Shown here in pieces: positions 10,401 to 20,135 of a stretch of 64,000 nt of DNA (position 1 is the first letter of the stretch; every line of letters starts with the position of its first letter). The notes beneath the pieces were generated by a model that worked only from the letters and a program-made list of their open reading frames with translations, searched no databases and had not been told where the DNA came from. Source of the stretch: Lactarius indigo (taxonomy: Eukaryota; Basidiomycota; Agaricomycetes; Russulales; Russulaceae); assembly GCA_025766275.1 (NCBI GenBank), contig JAFKAC010000065.1, positions 248,001 through 312,000 on the forward strand, given 5' to 3'. The position numbers and the translations under genes are program-made.

Positions 10401-12186
10401 TGACTGGACCGATAAGCCATCCCCTATCCCACAAGTGACCACGCGACTGACACAACTAAAAGAAGCTAGAAGGGACGCCCAACGCCTTATGAAAAAGGCG
10501 CAAGAGGCATGGGTGCGCAACAAAGATACGCCCAAGTTCCGTATCAACGACCTTGTATGGTTAGAAGGGAAGCACCTTCGGACCAATCAACCCACGGCAA
10601 AATTAGCGGCGCGACGCCACGGACCCTTTAGGGTGATCCAGGTGATGTCACCCTATAATTATCGATTGGAACTTCCCACACAATGGAGCATACACCCAGT
10701 GTTCCACATCGATCTTCTCACACCCTATAAGCAAACTCCCTTACATGGGGAAAACTTCACGCGCCCGCCGCCAGAGCTGATCGATGGCGAGGAAGAATAC
10801 GAAGTCGAGGCCATTCTGGACTCCCGGCATTTCGGCAGAGGCAAACGCTTACAGTACCTCATCAAGTGGAAGGGCTACCCGGACTCGGAGAACCAGTGGG
10901 TCAACAAGGATGACGTCTTTGCGCCAGAAGCGCTCCGCCTATATCAGGAGGCACAGACGCGCGAGCGACAAGTTAAAATGAGCAGCGCAAAGGTCGAAGG
11001 GAGTCAACCCTCTTTCCTCCGATCTCTCACATCTCACATGCCTACTTCCCCTCTGCGTCATGTCACCCAAGCAGCGCTCCTCGACTCCCTCGCACAAGAC
11101 GCCCGTGCCCTCTTGGCTGAGGACGACGACACCGAGGTACCCAACCCTCAAATCACACCATGGACACCTCTTAGACCAACCGAGGGGCCCATCACCGCAC
11201 AAGAATGGGCCAACGTCATCACCAGATTTCCAGATCCCGCTACTACCCCCGACGACGAATCCGCCGTCGTCCACGTCTTCAGAAACGACCGCGGAGAACG
11301 CGAACCAGTCGCCGCTATCCCCCCAAGCGACGACCTCATCGGCGTTCGCGGAGTTTTCCCGAGCAACGACCAGCGTTCAAGCGCTGATGGAGTACGAGTT
11401 GGAGGGGTGGAAGAGAGTGGTAGCGGCGTGGCAGAAGGAGCAGCTCGACTCCGCAGCGGCCCGACTGAAGGAGATGCGCGAGCGACGGCAGCGATGGAGG
11501 CAGCTGAGGCTGGCCATGACGACGACGATTACTACCCGGCACGCCATGCCTTCCTTCGAACGAAAAGCGACCCTACTAATCCCCTCATCACACCCTGGCT
11601 CGTCTACTCCGACGGGTCCCCCATGTACCGAGGACGTGTGCGAGTGCCTGGCGCCGCCGACCATCGTACGTTCACCGCCGCCGACGACCCCGCGCATGTC
11701 ATTGCGCCTGAAGGGTTCCGGGCAAATCGACGACCCCATCACATTCCATACCCCATCACCGGACCCGACGGAGTAGAGCGGGACGCGTCCCACGTCCAAC
11801 TCATCGGAGGGGCTGACCCCCTCATACTAGGAGTCATACCAGGGTCGCCGCACGTTTACGGTAAGCCCTTCTACGCCGAGCCGCACGTATCCGCCGCTCT
11901 CCGCCCCACGTACCCCCACGAAAACCTGGTCGTCTTCGAAGCGGACCGCGTCACCGACCGCGCACTTAACCGCATCAACGACGAGTCGCTCACAGCCGAG
12001 GTCACGCGCTTCCGCGCGGCGAGCTATGAGCTAGACCGACTCCGCGCTCGAGTGGCCCAGCTCCGCGCCATGATCGAGTGCGCGCAGGACGACCGCCGCG
12101 ACTCCATCTATCGTCTGGAGCGCGCCACGGCACTTGAACGCATCGCCGACGAACAACGCGATTGGCCGGCAAGGGACTTTCGGTGA
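7492..12186 (+). CDS. pol: Gy2 Pol polyprotein with chromodomain and long C-terminal extension
   Basis: About 1,564 residues counted from 7492. The frame is open back to 7420, overlapping the end of gag in the -1 phase, so it is probably made by frameshifting. Order: aspartic protease (VDSGATDNF near 35-45); RT with FFFIKKKDGK and YMDD near 389-392; RNase H from EVDASGYAVGAV near 540; HHCC integrase zinc site (HDHHDLPIHGH to CAECQ, about 742-788); integrase core with Asp near 817, DRDPRF near 878 and QSERTNQ near 912; GPY/F-like region; chromodomain (about 1101-1150) with the expected aromatic residues in EYEVEAIL and IKWKGY. About 410 more residues follow, ending in a likely coiled coil. Intact and apparently functional. 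Confidence 0.93.
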   Translation: MRALQCNSVIVTTRYRSLRIPVTVRTNYQTTETNALVDSGATDNFIKPSMAARAGIPVQALETPRKIWNIDNTENKAGLITHYVNLEVKTHGQIKKMTFLVTDLGSEDMVLGYPWLSAFEPTINWATATTHPDVQPVVLAPTEELLNTSTVRALIVAEKEDILQELCEETFARATTSTELAISAKQQQTAAVLPPAYAEFSKLFNEQASHRFPPARPWDHAIDFKPSAPAAIDCKIYPMTQKEEGELKEFLDEKLKQGYLRPSISPYASSFFFIKKKDGKLRPVQDYRVINSHTIRNQYPLPLIQDLILDLSNAHIYTKLNIRWGYNNIRIRDGDQEKAAFKTKFGLFEPTVMFFGLTNSPATFQAMMNHIYRDTIAKHDRLGTTIRVYMDDIGIATHFDHDLAAHISAVRDVLRVAEEHDLYFKLEKCLFHQPRMDYLGVILEKGVTRMDPVKVQGIKDWPTPTKVKDVRSFLGFCNFYRLFIRGFANHAKPLTKLTRKDEEWRWTKAEEEAFNTLKRLVTEEPVLAHPVLQDPFELEVDASGYAVGAVLLQKKADGKRHPIGYYSATLSEAERNYDIYDLELLAIVKALRNWRPLLAGAPHKIKIYSDHLNLQYWKSPQKISRRVAREVLELSEYDFEIHHIKGKNNGRADALSRRPDYDQGAEDNNEVVVLPPEVFVRTLNTARTLTLNPNLSQPRHQQDGEVIKVWADPHQLKKIQGEWYKDGRFVITGPASTHRVLIHDHHDLPIHGHPGIAKTQRILERHYWWPRLRKDVYEYVQGCAECQRNKVNTRPIRAALHPITPVLDALPFQTVAVDFITKLPTSEGHDSILTVTDHDCSKASVFIPCREEITAEETAALYVNHVFKRFGLPRKIISDRDPRFTSKFTREACRILGVQQNISTAYHPRTDGQSERTNQWLEQYLRFWVNERQDNWTTYLPIAEFVHNNWPHEHAKQSPFQLLMGYDPRADWTDKPSPIPQVTTRLTQLKEARRDAQRLMKKAQEAWVRNKDTPKFRINDLVWLEGKHLRTNQPTAKLAARRHGPFRVIQVMSPYNYRLELPTQWSIHPVFHIDLLTPYKQTPLHGENFTRPPPELIDGEEEYEVEAILDSRHFGRGKRLQYLIKWKGYPDSENQWVNKDDVFAPEALRLYQEAQTRERQVKMSSAKVEGSQPSFLRSLTSHMPTSPLRHVTQAALLDSLAQDARALLAEDDDTEVPNPQITPWTPLRPTEGPITAQEWANVITRFPDPATTPDDESAVVHVFRNDRGEREPVAAIPPSDDLIGVRGVFPSNDQRSSADGVRVGGVEESGSGVAEGAARLRSGPTEGDARATAAMEAAEAGHDDDDYYPARHAFLRTKSDPTNPLITPWLVYSDGSPMYRGRVRVPGAADHRTFTAADDPAHVIAPEGFRANRRPHHIPYPITGPDGVERDASHVQLIGGADPLILGVIPGSPHVYGKPFYAEPHVSAALRPTYPHENLVVFEADRVTDRALNRINDESLTAEVTRFRAASYELDRLRARVAQLRAMIECAQDDRRDSIYRLERATALERIADEQRDWPARDFR

Positions 12187-12201
12187 GTCGGGGTCTCACG
12201 C

Positions 12202-12215
12202 TGAAAAGGGGGTGA
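12202..12215 (+). promoter_or_regulatory. Gy2 polypurine tract
   Basis: A run of purines with one T, directly against the 3' LTR and 16 bp after the pol stop. This is the expected primer for plus-strand DNA. Confidence 0.75.
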
Positions 12216-12759
12216 TGTCACGTTTCGGGCTTTCTATGTTGTGGTACGATGTTGATTAGGACCCTTACTGTACCAGTTGCAACTACGGCGGTAAGGTAGA
12301 TTAGTTGCGGACTTACTTACGGTGATACGAGCATGATAGGCGATAGGGTATGATAGCTGACTGATGACCGACGCCACTAGTACTGGTACTAGTAGTATTA
12401 GGGTTTGCGTTGTTTCTGCGATACGTTGGACGCCTACTTACTGTGACTCATAGCGGCGCTTCTAAGCCCGCTCGTATGTATTTAATCTGTCTTGTGAAGA
12501 CCAAGATACGCCATCTTGGTCTTCTTGAATCGTCACTCGATTGCTTCTTCACTTGTGAACTATCTTTCCGTCTTTCCTAAGTCAGCGTCCACCTTCGTGT
12601 GTGGCAGAGCAAGACAAGCATAGGCTTACCGGTGTACCTTCACGTATTCACTCAGGCAAGCACACGGACCTTCGCGTCGTCGTGTCAAACGTATATTCAC
12701 GCTAAGTTGTTATCGCCTCTCTCGAGCTCAAGTCGAGCTAACGCCGTGACGGCGTTACA
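12216..12759 (+). repeat. Gy2 3' LTR
   Basis: 544 bp from TGTCACG to GTTACA, followed by AGTAG. I count six transitions against the 5' LTR. Confidence 0.95.
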
Positions 12760-12764
12760 AGTAG

Positions 12765-12928
12765 AGTACTCTGTACGCCCTGGTCCATATCAGTTCTCAC
12801 TCTGTTGTGTGCCAGACTTCCACTTTGCTTCACTCTGCTTGACATCCCTGTGCTGCTTCCAGTCACCCTCTATATCTCACCACAGTACTATCAGTCCACT
12901 GTGAGTATAGTTCTTATGTGTCTGTTCA
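12765..12928 (+). repeat. Co1 3' LTR, second part
   Basis: Continues the Co1 LTR after Gy2. The right boundary is inferred where Gy3 pol sequence (an ELHG codon run on the minus strand) resumes; TCTGTTCA at 12,921-12,928 fits an LTR end, and TCACC (12,929-12,933) would be the target copy. The other copy lies outside the window. Confidence 0.65.
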
Positions 12929-15900
12929 TCACCATGCAGCTCCGTTTCCTTATATGGTGTGAGGAGGTTGGCGTGGAACACCGGGTGAACCTTCCATGAC
13001 GCCGGGAGTTTTAGCTCATAGGAGACGTCTGATAGGACTCTTGTAATTTTGAATGGTCCATATCTTTTTGGGGCGAGTTTGCTTGTAGGGTAGAAGGTAC
13101 GGAGATTCGTCCCTTCTAGCCATACTTGGTCTCCTTGTTGATAAGGTGTGAATCTCGTTTTTCCTCGTTGTGCCATGAGGCGTTGCGCGTGGTTGATACT
13201 GTCCTGCGCGTGTTGTCTGAGTATTGCTAGGTCTTCCAGCCGCTGATCTACAGTTGGGCTGCTTGATGGTTTAATCGTCCACGTCGTTCACGGTTCCCAT
13301 CCCATGATTAACGAGAATGGGGAGTGTTTTGTCATGGCATTTGGCCAGGCGTTGTGCGCGAATTGTGCCATAGGTAGAAGGTCGGCCCAGTTATCCTGTC
13401 GGAGATTGCACCAATGTCGTAAGTATTGTTCTAGCCATTGGTTTGTTCATTCTGATTGTCCGTCTGTTTGGGGGTGATATGCGGATGACACGTTCTGTTG
13501 TATTCCCAGGGTTTTGCACAGTTGCCTCATAAAGGCGGATGTGAATCTGGGGTCTCGATCTGATATAATTCTTCGGGGCAGGCCGTAGTGGGGGTATACA
13601 TGTTGGAGGTAGAGTTTGGCCACCCCTTCCGATGTGATAGCTTCGTTGCAGGGGATGAATATTGCTGCTTTCGAGCAGTCATGATCGGTAATAGTGAGGA
13701 TGGAATTGAATCCGTTCGATTCTGGGAGTTTGACGATGAAGTCCATCGCTACTACCTCGAAGGATTCGGCTGATGGGTCTGTGGTGATGGGAGATAAATG
13801 TGGCTTTTGTCGGTGCGGGTTGATTTTGTTGCTTTGGCACATAGCACATCCCTTGACGTATGCTTCCACATCTTTTCGCATGTTTGGCCACCAGAAGTCG
13901 CGTCGTACTAGTTCCAAGGTATTTGCGATTCCCGGGTGTCCTGCGCTTGGGGTATCGTGGAAAAAGGTGATTACCCCCCGCTTAAGATCGTTGTTTCCCA
14001 CAACAATGAGGGCATCCCCCTTCCACCATAAGCCGTCGTGCTTTTTTAGGTTATGGGTTTCGACCCATGGGAGTACCGTGGATTCTTCCATGCTTTGGAT
14101 GATCTGAGTCCATATATCCATATCATGCATGGACGTTTGGGTAACCTTCAGGAATACGTCTTCTGGTAACACCGTCATGTGGTCGTTGTCGGTTGTTCCA
14201 TCGTCGTAATCAGGGCGTCTTGACAGGGAATCTGCCTGGGTGTTCTTTGTGCCAGGGATATGTTTGAGTACGAAGTTGTATTCGGAGAGTTCTTGGAACT
14301 CTCGTGCTACTCGTCGGCTGATCTTTCTTGGTTCTTTCCAATATTGGAGATTGGCGTGGTCGGTGTGGATAGTTATTAAATGGGGGGAACCAATTAGATA
14401 CATGCGCCACGATCGTAACGCCTTGACGATGGCTAGTAGTTCTCTATCGTAGATGTCATAGTTGCATTCTGCTTCGGTTAATGATTCGGAGTAGAATGCA
14501 ACCGGGTGTAATTTCTGATCTTCTCCCTTTTGGTTTAGTACTGCTCCTAGGGCATAACTGGACGCATCCACCTCAATTTCGAAGGGTTGGTCCAATTTTG
14601 GAAACAGAAGTACAGGCTCCGAGCTGATCCGTTCCTTGATTGTATCGAATGCCGTTTGCCTAGCTTCTGTCCATTCCCATGGTGTGTCCTTTTTGGTAAG
14701 GTCGTGGAGTGGTCTTGCTATCGTGGAGAATCCTCTTATGAATCGTCGGTAGAAATTGCAAAAGCCTAGGAAGGCCCGTACTTCTTTCAGGGATTTTGGT
14801 GCCTTCCAATCTCGTACGCCTTGTACTTTTACCGGGTCCATTCGCAATTTGCCGTGTCCGATGATCAAACCCAAGTATTCCACCTCATGGACCTCGAATA
14901 CGCATTTCTCTGGCTTAATGTATAGGTCATGTTCATCACAGAGGTCTAGGACTTGGTGTAATACTTGTCGATGGTGGGTAAGGTTGTCTGCCGTTGCGAT
15001 TAGAATATCGTCCATGTAAACGATAACTTCCCCAGTCAGTACTAGTTCCTGGAATATGGTGTCCATCATGGTTTGGAAGGTACTGGGGGAGTTTGTGAGG
15101 CCGAAGAACATGACCTGTGGTTCGAATAATCCTTGGTTGGTTTTGAACGCCGCCTTCCATTTGTCTCTGGGTTTGATCCGGACGTTATTATATCCCCATC
15201 GGATGTCGAGCTTAGAGTAAAGCCACGCTTCGCGGATTCGATCGATGAGTTCGGGGATTAATGGAAGTGGGTAATGGTTTTTCACGGTGATCTTGTTAAG
15301 GCGACGGTAGTCCTGTACTGGTCGCAACTTCCCATCCTTCTTTTTGATGAAGAAGAAGGGGGATGCGTAGGGGGACTTTGAGGGTTGGATATACTTTTTA
15401 TCCAAGTGTTCCGTTATGAATTCGGACAGCTTCTCGGTTTCGGGGATTGTAAGCGGGTAGACTTTACAGTCCAGGGTTTCTGGGGCATTTGGGATAAGGT
15501 CAATGGCGTGATCCCATGTTCGCGACGGGGGGAAGCGTTGAGAGGCTTCTTCGCTGAAAACTTTATTGTGCCTGCAATACTCCTCGGGGACGAGTTCTTC
15601 AAAAGTCTTCTGCGGTTTTTTGGCTGCTTCTTGTTGCGCAAGTTCCGATGCCGTTGTGGTCTTTCGTAGTCGGATATGAGGATTTTCTTCTTTTTCCAGT
15701 TGTTCCCAAGCCCATTCGTCAAGTTGATACGTCTCCAATGCCTTAATAGTGGCTTCTGTAGGCATGGCTTCGTCTGACAAGTTGAGGCTTGTGATTACCA
15801 CTGGCTGAAATTCCTCGTCAATTGTCGCGTCTCACCAATGAAACTTTGGTTCAAAAGCAGTGAACCAGGGATATCCTAAGATGACTTCGTCGTTTCCAAG

Positions 15901-16236
15901 GTCTGTGATAAGGAATCTGAGGTTTTGCGTCTTCCCTCCTGTTTTGATGGTCAAATCGGTGAAGGAAGTGATCTCCCCTCCTTGATTATGAGTTCCATCT
16001 ACATTCCATATTTTGATGGGTCGTTCCGTGGCTAGCCAAGCAATCTTTAGCCTTTTCAGGAGGTTCACATTAATAAAGTTGTCGGTTGCTCCAGAATCGA
16101 CAAGGACATTTCGTTCGGCCGTTGCGTGTGCAGATTTGAAAAGTACTGGAATTCGCATAGATCGGAATCTGCTATTGTACACGCTAAGTTTTAATGCTCT
16201 AGCCCAGGCCGCCGGGTTCAAGCGTTCAGAAAATCC
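12929..16236 (-). pseudogene. pol: Gy3 pol, three TGA stops, 3'-truncated
   Basis: One frame throughout, with stops at 15832-15834 (after FHW; Gy1 has Arg), 13447-13449 (QSE-stop-TNQW; Gy2 and Gy4 have Arg) and 13288-13290 (WEP-stop-TTW). Domains are protease VDSGATDNF, RT with YMDD, RNase H, HHCC zinc site and integrase core, ending at LTPYKETELHG where Co1 begins. The last residues read on this frame past that point come from Co1 LTR. It overlaps gag in the -1 phase and begins near LNPAAWARAL. Confidence 0.9.
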
Positions 16237-17876
16237 TTCTTTTGTCCGAAGAGCTTATCCACCATGAGCTCGCGGACTTCAGGGGTTTGCGCAAAAAGGG
16301 CCGCTACTTGTGCTTCTGCTTGTTCTTCATTTGAGAGAGGTCGTGATGCCGTCATGGAGATTGTGGCTGTAGGTGGGGTTGTGTTGTCGGTAGTTGTGGT
16401 TTTAGCAGTTATAGTCGGCTTTTGTGGGCAGAACCGCGAGATATGTCCTTGCCCTCGACATCAGAAGCATCTTCCTTCCTTTTGGAGTTGCTTCTTTTCG
16501 TCGTCTGTCATGGTGGCGCGGGCACGGGTGTGGCTCATGTCCATTGCGTTTGGGTCTCTTGTTTTAGTAAGGGCCGATAGCCACTGATCGCGGGATGCCC
16601 CTCCTTTTCTATCGCCTCGTCCTTTGGTAAGCCTATCTTTAAGGAGGAGATATTCGGCTTGTTGCAGGGTTACTGCTGTCTTCCAGTTGTCCCAATCTAC
16701 TGGGTGGTGGAATTTGATGGCGTTTATGACCAACGCATTTGGGAGTCCTTTCTGGAAGATTTCCAGGGTAGTGGCTTCGTCTTTATTGTACCCTGCTTTG
16801 TTTGCCAAGTTGGAGAATTTGGCGATATACGTGTCGATGTCCTCTTTGTCCATTCGTAGGCTTTGAATGGCATGTCGTGCCTTTTGCTGTTGGGTGGTAT
16901 CTGTGTAGGCTTGGATGAATCGAGTTTCTATGGTATTCCATAGGTTTTCCGAGTTCATTGCCACACCTCCCGCCAGCTGGTCTGCCAGCCATTGTATTTG
17001 TTCTTCTACCCAGTCATCTACCAGTGGTCCTCTGATGTAAGAGAGGAAGGTCATTGCTTGGGAGTAGGGAAGGGTCAATTGTTGGACGTTCGGGTTCATT
17101 CCTCGGTAGAGTGCGAATGCGTTAAGAAAGGGTCGACTGGCTTCTCGGTCTCCGGTAAATTCTGGTGGGGGGTTTCCTCCGAGGCGTCCGTTTGGTGGGG
17201 AGGCTCCTCTGATGGCGACGCCTCCAGCTCCTGCTCCACCTCCAGGCGCGCTGCCTCCGCCTCCAGGCACACCGCCTCCACCTCCAGGTGCACCGCCTCC
17301 ATGATGGCCTCCTGCGCTTCCCGCAGGGCCTCCTCTGCTTGTCGGCAGACTTCCTCCCAAAGGATGTCCTCCACTACCTGGAGGATTCGTTGTCAAGGCC
17401 CCTGGTTGGGAGCTTCCTGAGGGCTGAGCGGTGGTGAGAGTGGTGGAGAGTTGGGTGGCGGACATGTTGGCATATGATGCGAAGTCGACTGGTCTTTGGA
17501 TGGTAGGGGTAAGGGTTGGGTTATTTTCTAGTTCGGAGTCTGGTTCTGATGCGGGTTCTTCGACGTCTGAATCGGCGTCGATGGCCTGAATATGACCTTT
17601 TCCTGGTCCAAGTCCCAGGTGCACCGGGACTGGCTTGTATGAATACCAGGAGTGTTTGGAGTCGGAGTAGGCAACGTAGGCCCAGATATGTTGATCTTCG
17701 ATATATTCGATTGGTTCGTATGAAAGCTTGTCAGGGTCGTAGACGTAGTACCCTTCATCGTGTGGGGTGTTTCTCCAGAGGGCTGTTCCTTTAATCGAGG
17801 GTCGGAGATCGTCGTGCGGATGTCGTTCCAGATACTCCTTGACAAATTGAGTTCTGCTTCGGCTGGTGAGAGCCAC
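16218..17876 (-). pseudogene. gag: Gy3 gag with one TGA stop in the zinc knuckle
   Basis: Begins VALTSRSRTQFVKEYLERHP at GTG (17874-17876), with A at -3, G at +4 and an in-frame TAG 12 nt upstream. Pro/Gly-rich segment, gag domain with FLSYIRGPLVDDW, then the knuckle reads CF-stop-CRGQGHISRFC. The stop (16461-16463) replaces the Arg that Gy1 keeps, while Gy1 has lost the next Arg. The frame ends at 16218-16220. Confidence 0.9.
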
Positions 17877-17882
17877 GATGAG

Positions 17883-17893
17883 AGACTAGACTT
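17883..17893 (-). promoter_or_regulatory. Gy3 self-primer binding site
   Basis: AAGTCTAGTCT on the minus strand, 2 nt after the LTR. It is complementary to the predicted RNA start AGACTAGACTT (minus strand 18140-18130), which lies 33 nt after a TATTTAA box (18167-18173). Confidence 0.8.
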
Positions 17894-17895
17894 AA

Positions 17896-18933
17896 TGTAA
17901 CGCCACTACAGGGGCGTTAAGTACGACCTGTACTCGAGTCAGTCGGGGTTACGGGAGTCTAAGCTCAGAGGCTCGACTTCAGATGAGATGATGCACAAGG
18001 ATCACAAGGACATCGGTCACTTGGATCATAGAGGAAAGGCTAAGACGTGAAGGTCTAGCAGGAGTAGGGATCACGAGACAAAGAGCACGCAGAGGTGTTC
18101 CGTCTTAGACGAGTGTAGTATTACACAAGAAGTCTAGTCTACCGTACAAGCTAGATACGACTAGGGTTAAATAGGGATTCTGCTGTATGGTCGTTACAAA
18201 CAGAAGGCGTCATCGCTGAATCGAGGGATAAAAGGATAGGCATAATGGGAATAAGGCATGGATATATCAAGAACAATGATGAATCACGCGGGGTCGCGCG
18301 TGAGTAGGAACAAGTCGGAAACTAGCACATGTCGAACTTTATCGGAGGGAACCATCGATAAGTGGGGCGCGTGATAGAAGCCAAGTAATCGTAAAGTCCG
18401 CGTAATTATACAGGGCTCGTATGGTGTGGGGGAAAGGATAGTAATAAATGAGCAATGTAACGCCGTCACAGCGTTAGCTCGACTTGAGCTTGGTTAAGGC
18501 GACTTGATGACTCAGCTGATCACGCCCTACGGCGTATGGCACGAAGGCTTGTCCAGATGTTCGAAGACACTGGTATACTGGCAGCACTCTATATCGGATA
18601 GAGTCTGAATCGGAGATGCGAAAGTAGAGAAGTGACGATTGAAGAAGACCAAGATGGCGTGTCTTGGTCTTCCGCAGCTACCTTAAATACAAGAAGAGCA
18701 GGCTTTCAAGCGCTGCTATGAGTCGTCGTATCGTAGCGTCCAACGTATCACGTAAGTACCGCAATCCTAATACTACTACTACCTGTACTAGGATCGAGTC
18801 ATCTTTCAACACCTAACTCCTATCGTAAACCCCGAGTCCGTGACTAATATACCTTACAGCCGTAGCCACAACCGGTACAGTAAGGGTCCAATACGCGCAA
18901 CCGTAACAAGCAAGTCCGGAGAAAATCGTAACA
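17896..18933 (-). repeat. Gy3 5' LTR, interrupted by a solo LTR
   Basis: Collinear with the Gy1 LTR from 17896 to 18455 and, after the solo LTR and its target copy, from 18914 to 18933, ending ATCGTAACA (plus strand). The following GCATG (18934-18938) would be the Gy3 target copy. Confidence 0.85.
18456..18908 (-). repeat. Solo LTR of the Gy2/Gy4 family
   Basis: 453 bp, TG to CA, flanked by AGCAA at 18451-18455 and 18909-18913. On the minus strand it has TATTTAA (18683-18689) 34 nt before ATCTTGGTCTT (18655-18645), the signature of this family. It lies inside the Gy3 LTR and reads against neither gene. It was left by recombination between the LTRs of a full element. Confidence 0.9.
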
Positions 18934-20135
18934 GCATGGACCATCTCGTCCACACCCTTGTAATTCTTATGCTTCCGTCGTACGAGAACCGGCATGATCG
19001 CCAGCAGCTTGGATTTGAGGGGGAAGATCTGGCCGCCAAGGGTCGCAAGGAAATTCTCTCGTGAACACCGGAAATGAATGCCGAGAGTATCCATGACCTA
19101 GGCGGCAATCGTTTTTACGTGCAATCTGTAACAAACCTGTCGCATAGGTATTTGGTTGAGCTTGGCATGCAGTCCTGTGACTGCCCTGACTGGCCCAGGG
19201 TCCGGCTGTGCAAGCACGTCTCCGCCATTGCCCATTTCTTTGGGAACGGTGATCAGCGAATAGAAGCGGTGGTAGACACGTCCCCGAAGAAGGTGCAACC
19301 AATTCGAGAGGGCTCGGTGCAGAGCGATACGAGTGCTGCATCGATTGTGGAGAATGTCATTGCTGTCTCCAAAGCATTCCTCACGGACGGCGCACCGTCG
19401 TCTCCTGAGACGGTTCGAAACCTTCAGATGGTTGAGTCCCGCCTGACCGCCGTTGTCCAGAACTCATGCAGTTCAGAGAGCCCACTCCCAGAAAAGGATG
19501 CCATCCCACCCAATCAAGGCACATGGGCCGAGACCGCCGAGCAAATGGGAGCAAAGCGACAAAGGAGGAGACCTCGCTCTCCCCTCATGTCCTCCCTGGA
19601 ACTTCAAGTTGAACCCCCAGCAACTGAACGCATTGGGAATCTCAATCGCAAGAAAATCAAGCTAACGGATCCGTACAGTGGTGGAATCAGTTCCGGCCGT
19701 GACGCTGTGCCAGATGCGTGAACCGCAGCCCAGAACGCTGAAGCACATGCCCGCGCCGCAGCGGACCCCCCTCTCACACAACTCCCGAAGCGTGCCCGCA
19801 AGCGTGCAGGTGTTCCAGCCCTATCCGTGCCCCCCTCTTTCTCGGCCCCCCCATCGTCTTCTTTTGCCCCCGTTGCGTGGTATACCTCCCCAGGAACTCA
19901 AGCCGCGGCGCACAACACAGGTGCACCTCCCGCCCCCTCGGAAAACCATCTCTCGCACCCCCTGCAACCGCGCCAAGTGCACACGGGCACCTCATCCGCT
20001 CCCCTACCCCTTTCTGCCCCCACTGCGTGGCACCCCATTGCTTACCCTCCCGGAATGTACCCACATGCCTCGTATCATTCAGTATATCCTTCGTATTGGC
20101 CTTATGGTTATTTCTCCTCCCCCCAGCCTCGTTAA
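18934..20135 (+). pseudogene. MULE-type transposase C-terminus with SWIM zinc finger (relic)
   Basis: One frame of about 400 codons with two TGA stops (19062-19064 and 19719-19721). It starts MDHLVHTLVILMLPSYENR, then GFEGEDLAAKGRKEIL, a SWIM finger with CDCPDW and LCKH near 19,170-19,225, a Lys/Arg-rich segment and a Pro/Ser/Tyr-rich tail ending at 20135. SWIM fingers of this kind occur in Mutator-like transposases and their many fungal relatives. The catalytic N-terminus was cut off by Gy3 and is not in the window. The first stop replaces a likely Arg codon. Mutator-derived identity is inferred from the SWIM context. Confidence 0.78.

Larger units (their letters stand above)
4851..12759 (+). 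mobile_element. Gy2: complete Ty3/gypsy chromovirus (7,909 bp)
   Basis: Two 544-bp LTRs (4851-5394 and 12216-12759) flank gag and pol, and the 5-bp target duplication AGTAG is at 4846-4850 and 12760-12764. I count six differences between the LTRs by eye, about 1%, all transitions. Both reading frames are open. Order in pol is protease, RT, RNase H, integrase, chromodomain, then a long C-terminal extension. The insertion lies inside the Co1 3' LTR. It is the only structurally and translationally complete gypsy copy here. Confidence 0.96.
12929..18933 (-). mobile_element. Gy3: Ty3/gypsy element, same family as Gy1, cut by Co1 at its 3' end
   Basis: On the minus strand: 5' LTR (17896-18933, with a solo LTR inside), primer site, gag, and pol to just past the integrase GPY/F region. 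The chromodomain and 3' LTR are missing at the Co1 junction. Gag and pol carry four TGA stops where relatives have Arg. The 5' LTR abuts MULE transposase sequence at 18,934, so Gy3 inserted in that gene. Confidence 0.93.
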
